From Sphingomonas sp. PAMC 26621 (GTDB taxonomy: Bacteria; Pseudomonadota; Alphaproteobacteria; Sphingomonadales; Sphingomonadaceae): a DNA stretch of 61,251 nt. Shown piece after piece: positions 27,261 through 35,263 of this stretch. Location: NCBI RefSeq assembly GCF_000251145.1, contig NZ_AIDW01000046.1, positions 1 to 61,251 of the forward strand, given 5' to 3'. Below the pieces are notes generated by a model that ran no database searches, was not told the DNA's origin, and worked only from the letters and a program-made list of their open reading frames with translations. The position numbers and the translations under genes are program-made. Positions within the stretch are counted from its first letter, which is position 1. Each line of letters starts with the position of its first letter.

Positions 27261-27980
27261 TCAGTCGGTGGACGAGCGGACGATCAAGTCCATCACGTCG
27301 TCAATGATGCGCAGCATCGCGATGCGTGACGCTTCAGGGTCGCGCGCTTCGATTGCGAAAAGTACCGCTTCGTGCGCTGCGAGATCGGCGGTCCGGCCCT
27401 GGATACGGTTGGTAAAGCGGATAGAGGTGCGGAGCGCTGTCGCCACGACATCGCAAAATTGCGCGAAGAACGGATTGGTCGAAGCGCGCAGGATCGCGAC
27501 GTGAAACGCAATGTCTGCCTCGAGCGTGTCGTCCTCGCCGGTTTCGGCAACGCGCATCCGGTTGAATCCGGCCCGGATCAGCGCCAGCCCGTTCTTGTCG
27601 GCAAAGGTCGCGGCGAGCGCCGCGGCGGCAGGTTCGATCGCGACGCGCAATTGATTGAACTCGCGCAGCAATTTGATCGAGAATTTGCGGTCGAGCAGCC
27701 AGCGCAGTACGTCGGGGTCGAAGAGGTTCCACGCGCTGTCGGGTTGAACGATGGTGCCTTGGCGCGGTCGCGCGCTGAGCAGGCCCTTGGTCGTCAACAT
27801 CTTCACCGCCTCGCGTGTGACCGAGCGGCTGACGCCGTGCTGCTTCGACAATTCCGCCTCGGTCGGAAAGGCTTTCTTGGCATAACCACCGGTTACGATG
27901 GTCTTGCCCAGATGATCGAGCAGCCCGTACGTCAAATTACGTCCGAGCGAGATCCGGATTTCACCTGGATCGGTAGACAT
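27261..27980 (-). CDS. FadR-subfamily GntR regulator, DgoR-like
   Basis: A 239-residue regulator: winged HTH in FPTEAELSKQHGVSRSVTREAV (quoted in part) and a helical FCD ligand domain with metal-binding histidines (HVAILRAS, HEAVLFAIEARDPEA). Features such as WNLFDPDVLRWLL and LRVAIEPAAAALAA match E. coli DgoR, the D-galactonate-responsive repressor. ATG 27980 has GGGAG nine bases upstream; GTG 27989 is the alternative. Divergent from the symporter-dgoK-dgoA genes, it probably represses them until galactonate or a derivative binds. Confidence 0.85.
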   Translation of the reverse strand: MSTDPGEIRISLGRNLTYGLLDHLGKTIVTGGYAKKAFPTEAELSKQHGVSRSVTREAVKMLTTKGLLSARPRQGTIVQPDSAWNLFDPDVLRWLLDRKFSIKLLREFNQLRVAIEPAAAALAATFADKNGLALIRAGFNRMRVAETGEDDTLEADIAFHVAILRASTNPFFAQFCDVVATALRTSIRFTNRIQGRTADLAAHEAVLFAIEARDPEASRIAMLRIIDDVMDLIVRSSTD

Positions 27981-28086
27981 CGCTTGCACTCCCTGCGGTT
28001 CGCCTTGTAGGTATCATAGATCATATAAATGGCCCGGCCGCTATGCCATGGTTAGCTGGCGGACCGAATTAGGGGAAGGGTTCGAG

Positions 28087-29667
28087 ATGCAGCTTGCCAC
28101 AATTGACGTCATCGTCGTCGCGGCTTATTTCATCTGTATCTTCGGACTGGCGCAATATGTCTCACGCGACCGGGTCGGTGCAGGGCCGAAGAACACCACC
28201 GATTATTTTCTGGCATCGAAAAGTCTGCCGTGGTGGGCGGTCGGCGCTTCGCTGATCGCCGCGAACATTTCGGCCGAACAGATTGTCGGCATGTCCGGCT
28301 CAGGTTATGCGATCGGCCTGGCGATCGCATCGTATGAGTGGATGGCGGCGCTGACGTTGCTGATTGTCGGCAAATTCTTTCTCCCGATCTTCCTTAAGAA
28401 CCAGATATACACTATGCCGCAGTTCCTCGAGCGGCGCTACGGTCCGTCGGTCCGTACGCTGATGGCGCTGTTCTGGCTGGCGCTGTACATCTTCGTCAAC
28501 CTCACCTCGATCATTTGGCTGGGCTCGATCGCGGTAACCAAGGTCGCGGGTATCAACCAGGATCTCGCGCTCGTGCTACTCGGCACCTTCGCCTTGCTAT
28601 ACCAGATCCGCGGAGGCCTGAAGGCCGTCGCGCTGACCGATATCGTGCAGGTTACCTTGCTGGTGCTCGGCGGCCTGATCATCGCCGCGTTGACACTCGG
28701 CAAGCTGGGCGAAGGGGCAGGGCTTATCGCCGGCTTCCATCGTCTGACCGCGGCGATCCCCGACCATTTCCACATGATCCTCAAACGAAGCGACCCGCAT
28801 TACATGGATCTCCCCGGCCTCTCGGTGCTGATCGGCGGGATGTGGATCGCCAATCTCAGCTATTGGGGGTTCAACCAATATATCATCCAGCGCGCGCTGG
28901 CGGCCAAGAGCATCGGCGAGGCGCAGAAGGGCATCATCTTCGCGGCGTTCTTAAAGTTGCTGATGCCGCTCGTCATCGTCCTGCCGGGCATCGCCGCGGT
29001 GGTGCTGACGCCCGGCCTGGCAAAACCCGACGAAGCCTATCCGACGATGATGCGGCTGTTGCCGAGCGGTCTGCTCGGGCTGGTCTTTGCGGCATTGATC
29101 GCCGCGATCGTCGCGTCGACTGCGTCGAAGATCAATTCGATCGCGACCATCTTCACGCTAGATCTTTACGCCAAGCGGCGCGGCGGGGTCGATCGCGGCG
29201 AGGAGCAGGAGCGACACCTCGTCTTCGTTGGCCGGGCGGCGGCGGTGGTCGCAATCCTGTTGGCGATCGTCACTGCGCGGCCGCTGGTCGGCAGTTCGGA
29301 ACAGGCATTCCAGTTCATCCAGGAATTCACCGGCTTCTTCACCCCAGGAATAACTGTGATCTTCCTGCTTGGCCTGTTCTGGAAGCGCGCCAACGAAGCC
29401 GGTGCGCTCACCGCCGCGGCGGCATCGGTGATCCTGTCTTGGGCGTTTAAGGCGCTGCTGCCGACCTTGCCCTTCATGAACCGGATGGGGCTGGTGTTCC
29501 TCATCGCGCTCGGTCTGGCAGTGATCGTCTCGCTCATCACGCGGCCGCGCGGCGCGACCGATACGATCGACACAAAGTCGGTCAGCTACGCGACCGAACC
29601 GTCGTTCAACGTCGGCGCGATCGGCGTGTTGCTGATCCTCGTTGCTCTGTACGGGACGTGGTGGTGA
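28087..29667 (+). CDS. Sodium:solute symporter, SGLT-type sugar transporter
   Basis: A 526-residue inner-membrane symporter of the SSS family with about 14 hydrophobic segments. Typical marks are FLASKSLPWWAVGASLIAANISAEQ (quoted in part) near TM1-2 and ASTASKINSIATIFTLDLY around TM8, which holds sodium-site serines. It probably brings galactose or a related aldose from the periplasm to the cytoplasm. Start ATG 28087 follows GGGGAAGGG. The dgoK start overlaps its stop as GTGA. Confidence 0.88.
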   Translation: MQLATIDVIVVAAYFICIFGLAQYVSRDRVGAGPKNTTDYFLASKSLPWWAVGASLIAANISAEQIVGMSGSGYAIGLAIASYEWMAALTLLIVGKFFLPIFLKNQIYTMPQFLERRYGPSVRTLMALFWLALYIFVNLTSIIWLGSIAVTKVAGINQDLALVLLGTFALLYQIRGGLKAVALTDIVQVTLLVLGGLIIAALTLGKLGEGAGLIAGFHRLTAAIPDHFHMILKRSDPHYMDLPGLSVLIGGMWIANLSYWGFNQYIIQRALAAKSIGEAQKGIIFAAFLKLLMPLVIVLPGIAAVVLTPGLAKPDEAYPTMMRLLPSGLLGLVFAALIAAIVASTASKINSIATIFTLDLYAKRRGGVDRGEEQERHLVFVGRAAAVVAILLAIVTARPLVGSSEQAFQFIQEFTGFFTPGITVIFLLGLFWKRANEAGALTAAAASVILSWAFKALLPTLPFMNRMGLVFLIALGLAVIVSLITRPRGATDTIDTKSVSYATEPSFNVGAIGVLLILVALYGTWW

Positions 29668-30545
29668 GCGCACCCGCCTTCATCGCGATCGACTGGGGCA
29701 CGACCAATCGGCGAGCGTATGCGATCGATGCCGCGGGCGGCGTAATCGAAACGCTGCGCGACGACCAGGGCGTGCTGAGCATGGCGCAGGCTTCGTTCGC
29801 GCCCGCGGTCGCGGGACTTCGCGCGCGCTTTGGCGACGTGCCGGTGATCTGCGCGGGCATGGTCGGATCGACGCGCGGCTGGGCCGAAGTGCCGTATCGG
29901 TCTTGCCCGGCCGGGATCGAGGATCTGGTGGACGGGATATTCTCGGTCGAGCCCGGCAGGACCGCGATCGTGCCCGGTGTCGCGATCCGCAACGCGCGCA
30001 GCGACGTTATGCGCGGCGAGGAAGTGCAACTCCTGGGTGCCGTCGCCGCCGGAATGGCGCCTGCCGAGGCGACGCTGTGTCAACCGGGCACGCATTGCAA
30101 ATGGGCGCGGATGGAGGCCGGCCGCATCGCCGGCTTCCGCACTGCGATGACCGGCGAGTTGTTCGCGCTGCTGCGCAATCACAGCGTGTTGAGCGAATTT
30201 CTGAAAGGGGAGGTGATCGACGGGGCGGCCTTCCGGGACGGTTTGGCGCTCGCGAGCGAAGGTCATCTCTTGTCGGACCTGTTCGGCGAACGTGCCGCCG
30301 CCGTGGTCGGATTGCGCGACCCGAGCGAAATTGCCTCGCGGGTGAGCGGCCTGCTGATCGGCACCGACGTGAACGAACAGGCGATCGCCATGGGGGAACC
30401 GGTCCATATCTTGGCCGATCCAGCGCTTGGATCGCTCTACGCCGCCGCGGTGGTGCAAGCTGGAGGGGCGCCGATCCTGCTCGACAGCCACCGTGCGTTT
30501 CTCGCTGGCATCACGGCAATCTGGGACAAAATCGATGACCGCTAA
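29664..30545 (+). CDS. dgoK: 2-dehydro-3-deoxygalactonokinase
   Basis: A 293-residue DgoK-family kinase. The N-terminal phosphate loop IAIDWGTTNRRAYAID, CAGMVGSTRGWAEVPY and CQPGTHCKW are family marks. It phosphorylates 2-keto-3-deoxy-D-galactonate with ATP, the fourth step of the De Ley-Doudoroff pathway. The start is GTG 29664 within the symporter stop; GTG codons at 29658 and 29661 are alternatives in or near the overlap. Length equals the usual about 290 residues. Confidence 0.92.
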   Translation: MSAPAFIAIDWGTTNRRAYAIDAAGGVIETLRDDQGVLSMAQASFAPAVAGLRARFGDVPVICAGMVGSTRGWAEVPYRSCPAGIEDLVDGIFSVEPGRTAIVPGVAIRNARSDVMRGEEVQLLGAVAAGMAPAEATLCQPGTHCKWARMEAGRIAGFRTAMTGELFALLRNHSVLSEFLKGEVIDGAAFRDGLALASEGHLLSDLFGERAAAVVGLRDPSEIASRVSGLLIGTDVNEQAIAMGEPVHILADPALGSLYAAAVVQAGGAPILLDSHRAFLAGITAIWDKIDDR

Positions 30546-31188
30546 CCCGCTGTTGACTGCGGCGCTGACGCGCTGCCCGCTTGTGGCGATTCTTCGGGGT
30601 GTCAAACCCGACGAGGTCGAGGGCATTGTCGAGACAGTGCTCGCGGCCGGGATCGGCATCGTCGAAGTGCCCCTGAATTCGCCCAAGCCGTTCGAGAGCA
30701 TTACGCGGTTGGTGAAGCGCTTCGGCGGCGAGGCGTTGATCGGCGCAGGCACGGTGCTTTCGCCCGACGATGCCCGGCGTGTCGGCGAAACCGGCGCCAG
30801 GCTTGTGATCTCGCCCAATGTCGATGTGACCGTTATCGTCGAAACCGTGCGGCTCGGCCTGGTGTCCCTGCCGGGCTATTTCACGCCGAGCGAAGCGTTT
30901 GCCGCAATCAACGCGGGCGCATCGGGCCTCAAATTGTTTCCTGCGGAGGCCGCGTCGCCGAAGATTCTGAATGCCCAGCGCGCGGTCATTCCGCGGACGT
31001 GTCCGATCCTCGCCGTCGGCGGCATCACGCTTGCGACGATGGAAGACTGGCACGACGCATGCGAGGGTTTCGGACTGGGTTCGGCCCTGTACAAGGCCGG
31101 GATGGATGCCGCGCAGGTCGGGTGCAATGCGGAGGCATTCGTGTCAGCGGCGAAGGCTTGCGCTGCGCGATCGGCGGAGCGCGGCTGA
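30535..31188 (+). CDS. dgoA: 2-dehydro-3-deoxy-6-phosphogalactonate aldolase
   Basis: A 217-residue class I aldolase of the KDPG/KDPGal family. E44 in IVEVPLNSP is the general acid/base and K133 in GLKLFPAE forms the Schiff base. It cleaves 2-keto-3-deoxy-6-phosphogalactonate to pyruvate and glyceraldehyde 3-phosphate. ATG 30535 overlaps the end of dgoK by 11 bases, indicating translational coupling. The VPLNSP loop is typical of the galactonate rather than the gluconate aldolase. Confidence 0.92.
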   Translation: MTANPLLTAALTRCPLVAILRGVKPDEVEGIVETVLAAGIGIVEVPLNSPKPFESITRLVKRFGGEALIGAGTVLSPDDARRVGETGARLVISPNVDVTVIVETVRLGLVSLPGYFTPSEAFAAINAGASGLKLFPAEAASPKILNAQRAVIPRTCPILAVGGITLATMEDWHDACEGFGLGSALYKAGMDAAQVGCNAEAFVSAAKACAARSAERG

Positions 31189-31215
31189 TCGACGGCAGCC
31201 GGGGCGATGGCGCCA

Positions 31216-31767
31216 TCATGCGGTCCGCCGATAATAGAGCGTATAGGCATGCAAACTGTGGCCGCTGCCGAAGCGCGATGCCGTCGATATCAGCTCTAGT
31301 TCATTGAGTGCAGCACTGCCGGTCGCGCGCTGCAACGCCTCCCACGCGCGCGCCAGCGTTTCCGGCGGCGCATCGGCGGCGGCAACGCCCGTCGCCTCGC
31401 AGATGCTCACGCCACACAGCACGTCCAGCGGCCCATCCCGCCCGATATCGGCGACGCTGGCGATCCGATCCTTGATCGCGGCTTCGGCGCGGCTCGCCCA
31501 GAGCGGGTCGCGGCGCTCCTGGCGCACCAGCGCATAGAGCTGACGCGGGTCTTGCGCGCTTGCATCCGTGGCGATGCCGGCCGCGCTCGATGAGAGGCGC
31601 GCTGCTGCGTCGGCGCCGGGCGCGCGCAGGACTGGCGGAGGAGGATCGCTTCGGATGACGATGATTCCGGTGTCGCTCCGACCCTTCGTCGGTCGAGCGC
31701 CCGGCCAGAGCATCGCCGCGACACACAGGCAGCCGACAATCAGACCCGCAATGATACCCGCTCTCAT
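31216..31767 (-). CDS. Hypothetical exported or membrane-anchored protein
   Basis: A 183-residue protein with an N-terminal hydrophobic segment (GIIAGLIVGCLCVAAML), probably an uncleaved anchor or signal. The rest is soluble, with two cysteines in DVLCGVSICEATG that could form a disulfide in the periplasm. I recognise no family. It is convergent with dgoA, 27 bases away, and lies in the same direction as the glycosidase gene upstream of it. Confidence 0.65.
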   Translation of the reverse strand: MRAGIIAGLIVGCLCVAAMLWPGARPTKGRSDTGIIVIRSDPPPPVLRAPGADAAARLSSSAAGIATDASAQDPRQLYALVRQERRDPLWASRAEAAIKDRIASVADIGRDGPLDVLCGVSICEATGVAAADAPPETLARAWEALQRATGSAALNELELISTASRFGSGHSLHAYTLYYRRTA

Positions 31768-31829
31768 CCTGTCCCTCCGCCTCGGGGCAGCAATCGCGCC
31801 GGACGACGGATGTCGCCCGGCCCGATCGT

Positions 31830-32966
31830 TCAGTTCGCCGAACCGCGTCCGAAATACATCAGGCAGTGGCTGGTCTGTACGCGACTGGCCATCTCAAGCA
31901 CGCTGGCGCCGTTCGAGACCGACAAGAGCGGCGAAGAGTAATTGGGGCAGTAATTGTCAAATGCGCCAAGGACAGAAACGGGCGCGGTGATCGTCGTCCA
32001 CGGCCCGGTGACGCTTCCGCTCGCGCTCTTGAAAATGGTCGACCCGTTGGCCGCAGCGACCGAGCCGTCGCCGTTCATCAGCACTTGCCCGACCACCATG
32101 ATCGCGCCGTTGGGCAGCACGGTGTTGGTGGGGGCGTGTGCGAAAAAGCGCCCGTCGGCAAGGCGAATGGCCGAACCGACATTGTGCGCATCGCCCCAAT
32201 CCCACCCATCGGTGGAGGTTTTGTAGAAGGCCGTACAGGCGGCGGGGCCACACAATTCGAAGGTCATGATGCGCGACCCGCTGGCGAGTTTGGACACCAC
32301 CGCCATTCCCGGCCGGTCGGCCTGTACGCTGCTCGACACCAGGTCGCCAAGGTCTTGCCATGCAGTGCCGGTGTAGCTGCGTGTCTTGACAAGACGCTGG
32401 CTGTAGGCGGCATTGGTTTCGTCCGAATACATCATGACCAGGGCGCCGTCGTTGGCGATCGAGAATTCGGGCTCCCAATAGCCACCGGTGTTCGCCGCGG
32501 TGACGGCCGACAGATAGGACCAGCTGCGCCCGTTGTCGGCGCTCTTGTAGATCTTGATCTTCATGCGGCGATTGGCGGCGTCCTGGCCGACCGAGCAGGC
32601 CCACAGGATCGTCCCGGCCGCGAGCGCTCCGACCGCGCGGGGCAATTGGAAGATCGTTCCGCAGCACAGACCGGTGGCGAACTCGGTATCGGTGATCGAT
32701 CCGACCTTGCTGAAGGTCGTACCGCTGTTGCTGCTAGCATAAAGGTCGATGTGGTTGCCGCCGGTGAACGCGACGACCGAGGCCAGCACTTCGCCATTGG
32801 AAAGTTGGCGCGTACGCGCATAGATCGTATCGTCCGCGCTAAGCTGCGTTTGCGCTTGCGCAACCGTGCTGGTCGCGAGCGGCACGAGCGTCGCCAAGAT
32901 GCCCAACGCGCTCAAGCGCGTCATTCGCTTGGCGAGAGTTTGTATCCGCGCTTTTGGGGTCTTCAT
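31830..32966 (-). CDS. Secreted sialidase-fold glycosidase, GH93-like (exo-arabinanase candidate)
   Basis: A 378-residue exported six-bladed beta-propeller (signal peptide ends AQAQ at about residue 39). Blade motifs include SSNSGTTFSKVG and SADNGRSWSYLS (Asp-box-like SxDxGxxW). The segments GGYWEPEFSIANDGALVMMYSD and RPGMAVVSKLASGSRIMTFELCG (both quoted in part) resemble GH93 exo-1,5-arabinanases more than true sialidases, since no sialidase Arg triad or FRIP is visible. Activity is therefore inferred. It is divergent from an ECF sigma gene. Confidence 0.7.
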   Translation of the reverse strand: MKTPKARIQTLAKRMTRLSALGILATLVPLATSTVAQAQTQLSADDTIYARTRQLSNGEVLASVVAFTGGNHIDLYASSNSGTTFSKVGSITDTEFATGLCCGTIFQLPRAVGALAAGTILWACSVGQDAANRRMKIKIYKSADNGRSWSYLSAVTAANTGGYWEPEFSIANDGALVMMYSDETNAAYSQRLVKTRSYTGTAWQDLGDLVSSSVQADRPGMAVVSKLASGSRIMTFELCGPAACTAFYKTSTDGWDWGDAHNVGSAIRLADGRFFAHAPTNTVLPNGAIMVVGQVLMNGDGSVAAANGSTIFKSASGSVTGPWTTITAPVSVLGAFDNYCPNYSSPLLSVSNGASVLEMASRVQTSHCLMYFGRGSAN

Positions 32967-33123
32967 CCTAACCTCTCCTCAGTGGTTCGAACGCGTGGCC
33001 ATTGCCATCTCTATCTCTAAAGACGGATCAACCTCTCTGATCCGCAATAGAAATGCAAATATTTATGTGATAAATAGGTTTTAGGCGCTCGCCTTGTTCC
33101 GGGTGACCGAGATGGAGGTTCGG

Positions 33124-33669
33124 ATGGTGACTGCCGACCAAGCGCCTACGGCGGTTGGCCGTTGTCACCAGCTTCGAAAACAGCACGCAACGAGCCTATA
33201 TTTCGATCTCCTCGGCGCGGTGCGGCGCCGCTGGCCGGGCGAGGATGCAGAAGATGTGGTCCAAGACGCGTTCTTGCGTCTCGCGATCGCGCAGACACGA
33301 TGCGAGGTGCGAAACCCGGCCGCGCTCTTCCACGTCGTGGCGCACAACCTGATCCGAGATCAGTACCGCGCCGCTGCAGCGCGCGGCACCGTCTTGCGAC
33401 AGATGAACGACGTCGACCAGATCGCGATCGACAGGCCCTTGCCCGATCGCGCGGTCGCCGCCCGTCAGCGCCTGGCGATCGTCTCCGCTGCGATCGCCGA
33501 ATTGCCGCCCGATGTGCAAGCCGCGGTGATTCGGCACCGCTGCGATGAAATTCCGCAGGCCTGGATCGCGAGCGAACTTGGCGTGTCGGTGTCGATGGTC
33601 GAAAAGCATATCCGCCGGGCTTTAAAGCACTGTAGACGTCGCCTGGCGGAGATCGAGGAAGAGAGCTGA
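33124..33669 (+). CDS. ECF-type RNA polymerase sigma factor, FecI-like
   Basis: A 181-residue sigma factor with region 2 (DLLGAVRRRWPGEDAEDVVQDAFLRL, quoted in part) and region 4 (LPPDVQAAVIRHRCDEIPQAWIASELGVSVSMVEKHI in part), typical of FecI-like ECF proteins. ATG 33124 follows GGAGG with five bases between. FecI-type factors normally precede a FecR anti-sigma gene and a TonB receptor, but the next gene is a kinase remnant, so this one is an orphan. The target promoters are unknown. Confidence 0.85.
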   Translation: MVTADQAPTAVGRCHQLRKQHATSLYFDLLGAVRRRWPGEDAEDVVQDAFLRLAIAQTRCEVRNPAALFHVVAHNLIRDQYRAAAARGTVLRQMNDVDQIAIDRPLPDRAVAARQRLAIVSAAIAELPPDVQAAVIRHRCDEIPQAWIASELGVSVSMVEKHIRRALKHCRRRLAEIEEES

Positions 33670-33704
33670 TACGAACACGATATTTTTGAGATGCGCACAA
33701 CTAG

Positions 33705-34097
33705 CAAGCGTGCGCGTTTCACGGCGACTGCATGGAAAAGTTGGCTTCTGGCCGTGCGATCGGCCCAAGGGCTAGGCGGCCTGCGTATGATGTTGTTAGC
33801 GACGACATCATCTGGGAACAGGTCACGCACGCGTTGACAGGATTGGTGGAGAACTTGTTCCTGACGGAGTCTCCTGAACGTACTGTGCCGGGCGGCAGCG
33901 TGATGATGCGGCAACCGCAGCTACTAACGATGGTGCGCCAGATGCTGTCAGAGCGTCTCGGCGGCTATGGGTTCGCCCGGCAAACCGCAGACAATCTTGG
34001 AGAATTTCTCGTCACGCCCGTGTTGGGCGACGATGCAGGACCAACGGGCGCGGTGGCGGTTGGCCTCGAAGCTCTTCAAGACCAACCGCCAAGCTAA
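33705..34097 (+). pseudogene. C-terminal remnant of a ROK-family sugar kinase (fructokinase type)
   Basis: Directly after an in-frame TAG at 33702 the frame reads CAFHGDCMEKLASGRA, the zinc-binding signature of ROK kinases (CxxHGxC...E.LASGPA). It then continues through WEQVTHALTGLVENLFLTESPERTVPGGSVM (quoted in part) and LGDDAGPTGAVAVGLEA to the usual end. The ATP-binding N-terminal half and catalytic Asp are absent. Family consensus bases are changed (GPA to GRA, GGGVM to GGSVM), so it is a decaying fragment. ATG 33732 could start a short peptide but with no kinase activity. Confidence 0.75.
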
Positions 34098-34411
34098 ACG
34101 GCAGTAATTTTGCTAATCGTCATTGAAGCGCGTCTCCAACCGGTCCCGAGACAATGACTTAAAGGCCGAATAAAATAAAGTTTAGGGAATCGCGATCGAC
34201 TATTATTGCAAGGCTTTATGATATCAGAACTTTGGGTTTCAAAATTACCTACCAGGATTTTGGTGGCCTCCAACTTTGACGTATATCAACATGATCGACT
34301 GGCTCTGGCGTATATCCACCAGCCGATAAGTATTCTCTTGTCGGGACTTGATAAACCTCTTGCTGCGATGCACAACCACATTGCCTTTCAGGCATCCTCT
34401 CTTAACTATTT
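34098..34411 (+). other. AT-rich intergenic region, possible small RNA gene
   Basis: About 310 bases, clearly richer in A+T than the flanks, with no convincing protein gene; a 77-codon frame at 34206-34439 has no ribosome-binding site or recognisable motif. It ends directly in a strong plus-strand terminator although no intact plus-strand gene precedes it. That arrangement suits a non-coding RNA or a leftover transcription unit. Confidence 0.35.
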
Positions 34412-34437
34412 GGGCCGGTTTACCGGTCCTTTTTTTT
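34412..34437 (+). terminator. Strong rho-independent terminator
   Basis: GGGCCGG-TTTA-CCGGTCC forms a 7-bp stem (one G-T pair) and is followed at once by eight T residues. It reads on the plus strand. On the other strand no T-tract follows, so it is not the terminator of the minus-strand TetR gene. Confidence 0.8.
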
Positions 34438-34468
34438 AGTGAGGATGCGGTGCCGGTCTGCTTGAGCT

Positions 34469-35106
34469 TCAATCCCTGCTTTCAAGCCCGTGGAATGAGA
34501 ACGCCTCGATTGCGGCCATCAGGCGTTCGGGCGTCAGCTTATGAATATCGGGCACCCATTTTGCCAGCCAAATGAGCATACCGAGAATTAGCTGCACGAT
34601 CAGGTCCGTCTCGCCCTGCACGATCGATCCATCGGTCATCCCCTGCTTTAGAATAGCCTCAAGCATGTCCCGCAGTCGATTGGCCCACGTTGCGATATTA
34701 TCGCGCTGGATCGGCTCAAGGTACGAATAGTCTCCAAAGTACAGTTGGGGGCCGTTCGCGAATGATCGTCGATGAGGGTGCGCACAAATTGCTTGATACG
34801 CTCCAAACCATTCCCATCGAACGCAGTCGCATCGACGATAAGACGTTCGAAGCGCTCAAGCGATCGAACATGGCAATCGTAAACTAGCGCCTGCTTGTTG
34901 GGAAAATAATAATAGAGGGTGGCATCCCTGAGATCGATACTGGCGGCGATGTCGGACATCGTCGCAAGTGCGAAACTCTTTTTATTAATGATTTCGATTG
35001 CCGCCCTGATGATCGTCTCTCGCTTCTTCGTGGATTTTCGGCCTCGGGCTAAGGGCTTGCCGTCGAGCGCCTGCGCCTCATTTCGTGGTATGGATGTTGG
35101 TTTCAA
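34469..35106 (-). pseudogene. TetR-family regulator split by a frameshift
   Basis: The N-terminal part (from TTG 35106) has a complete TetR HTH: RETIIRAAIEI...FALATMSDIAASIDLRDATLYYYFPNKQALV (quoted in part). At about 34756 the frame departs into Ser/Arg-rich sequence, while the next phase continues naturally as NGPQLYFGDYSYLEPIQRDN and then DMLEAILKQGMTDGS to the usual end at 34469. One base gained or lost next to a G5/C5 run explains it. The DNA-binding domain is intact but the ligand/dimerisation domain is lost. It is divergent from the TonB receptor and catabolic operon it probably regulated. Confidence 0.8.
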
Positions 35107-35263
35107 TTCTGGACGCCTCGACTTGAATTTTTATGATTTTACGTCGTTCGGCGCGTCACACAACCGGCACATTCGTTTTTCTATCTTGAGTTAGAAAGTC
35201 TAGCGTGCGATAGAAGGTTGATTGAGACCCGACATAGGCGGGCGGAGCAGGAAAGGAATCAAC

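Noticed and set aside
29586..30818. 410-codon minus-strand frame opposite dgoK/dgoA
   Set aside because: Shadow frame over two genes with catalytic residues on the plus strand.
34206..34439. 77-codon plus-strand frame in the AT-rich region
   Set aside because: No ribosome-binding site, runs into the terminator hairpin and matches nothing; treated as possible non-coding RNA instead.
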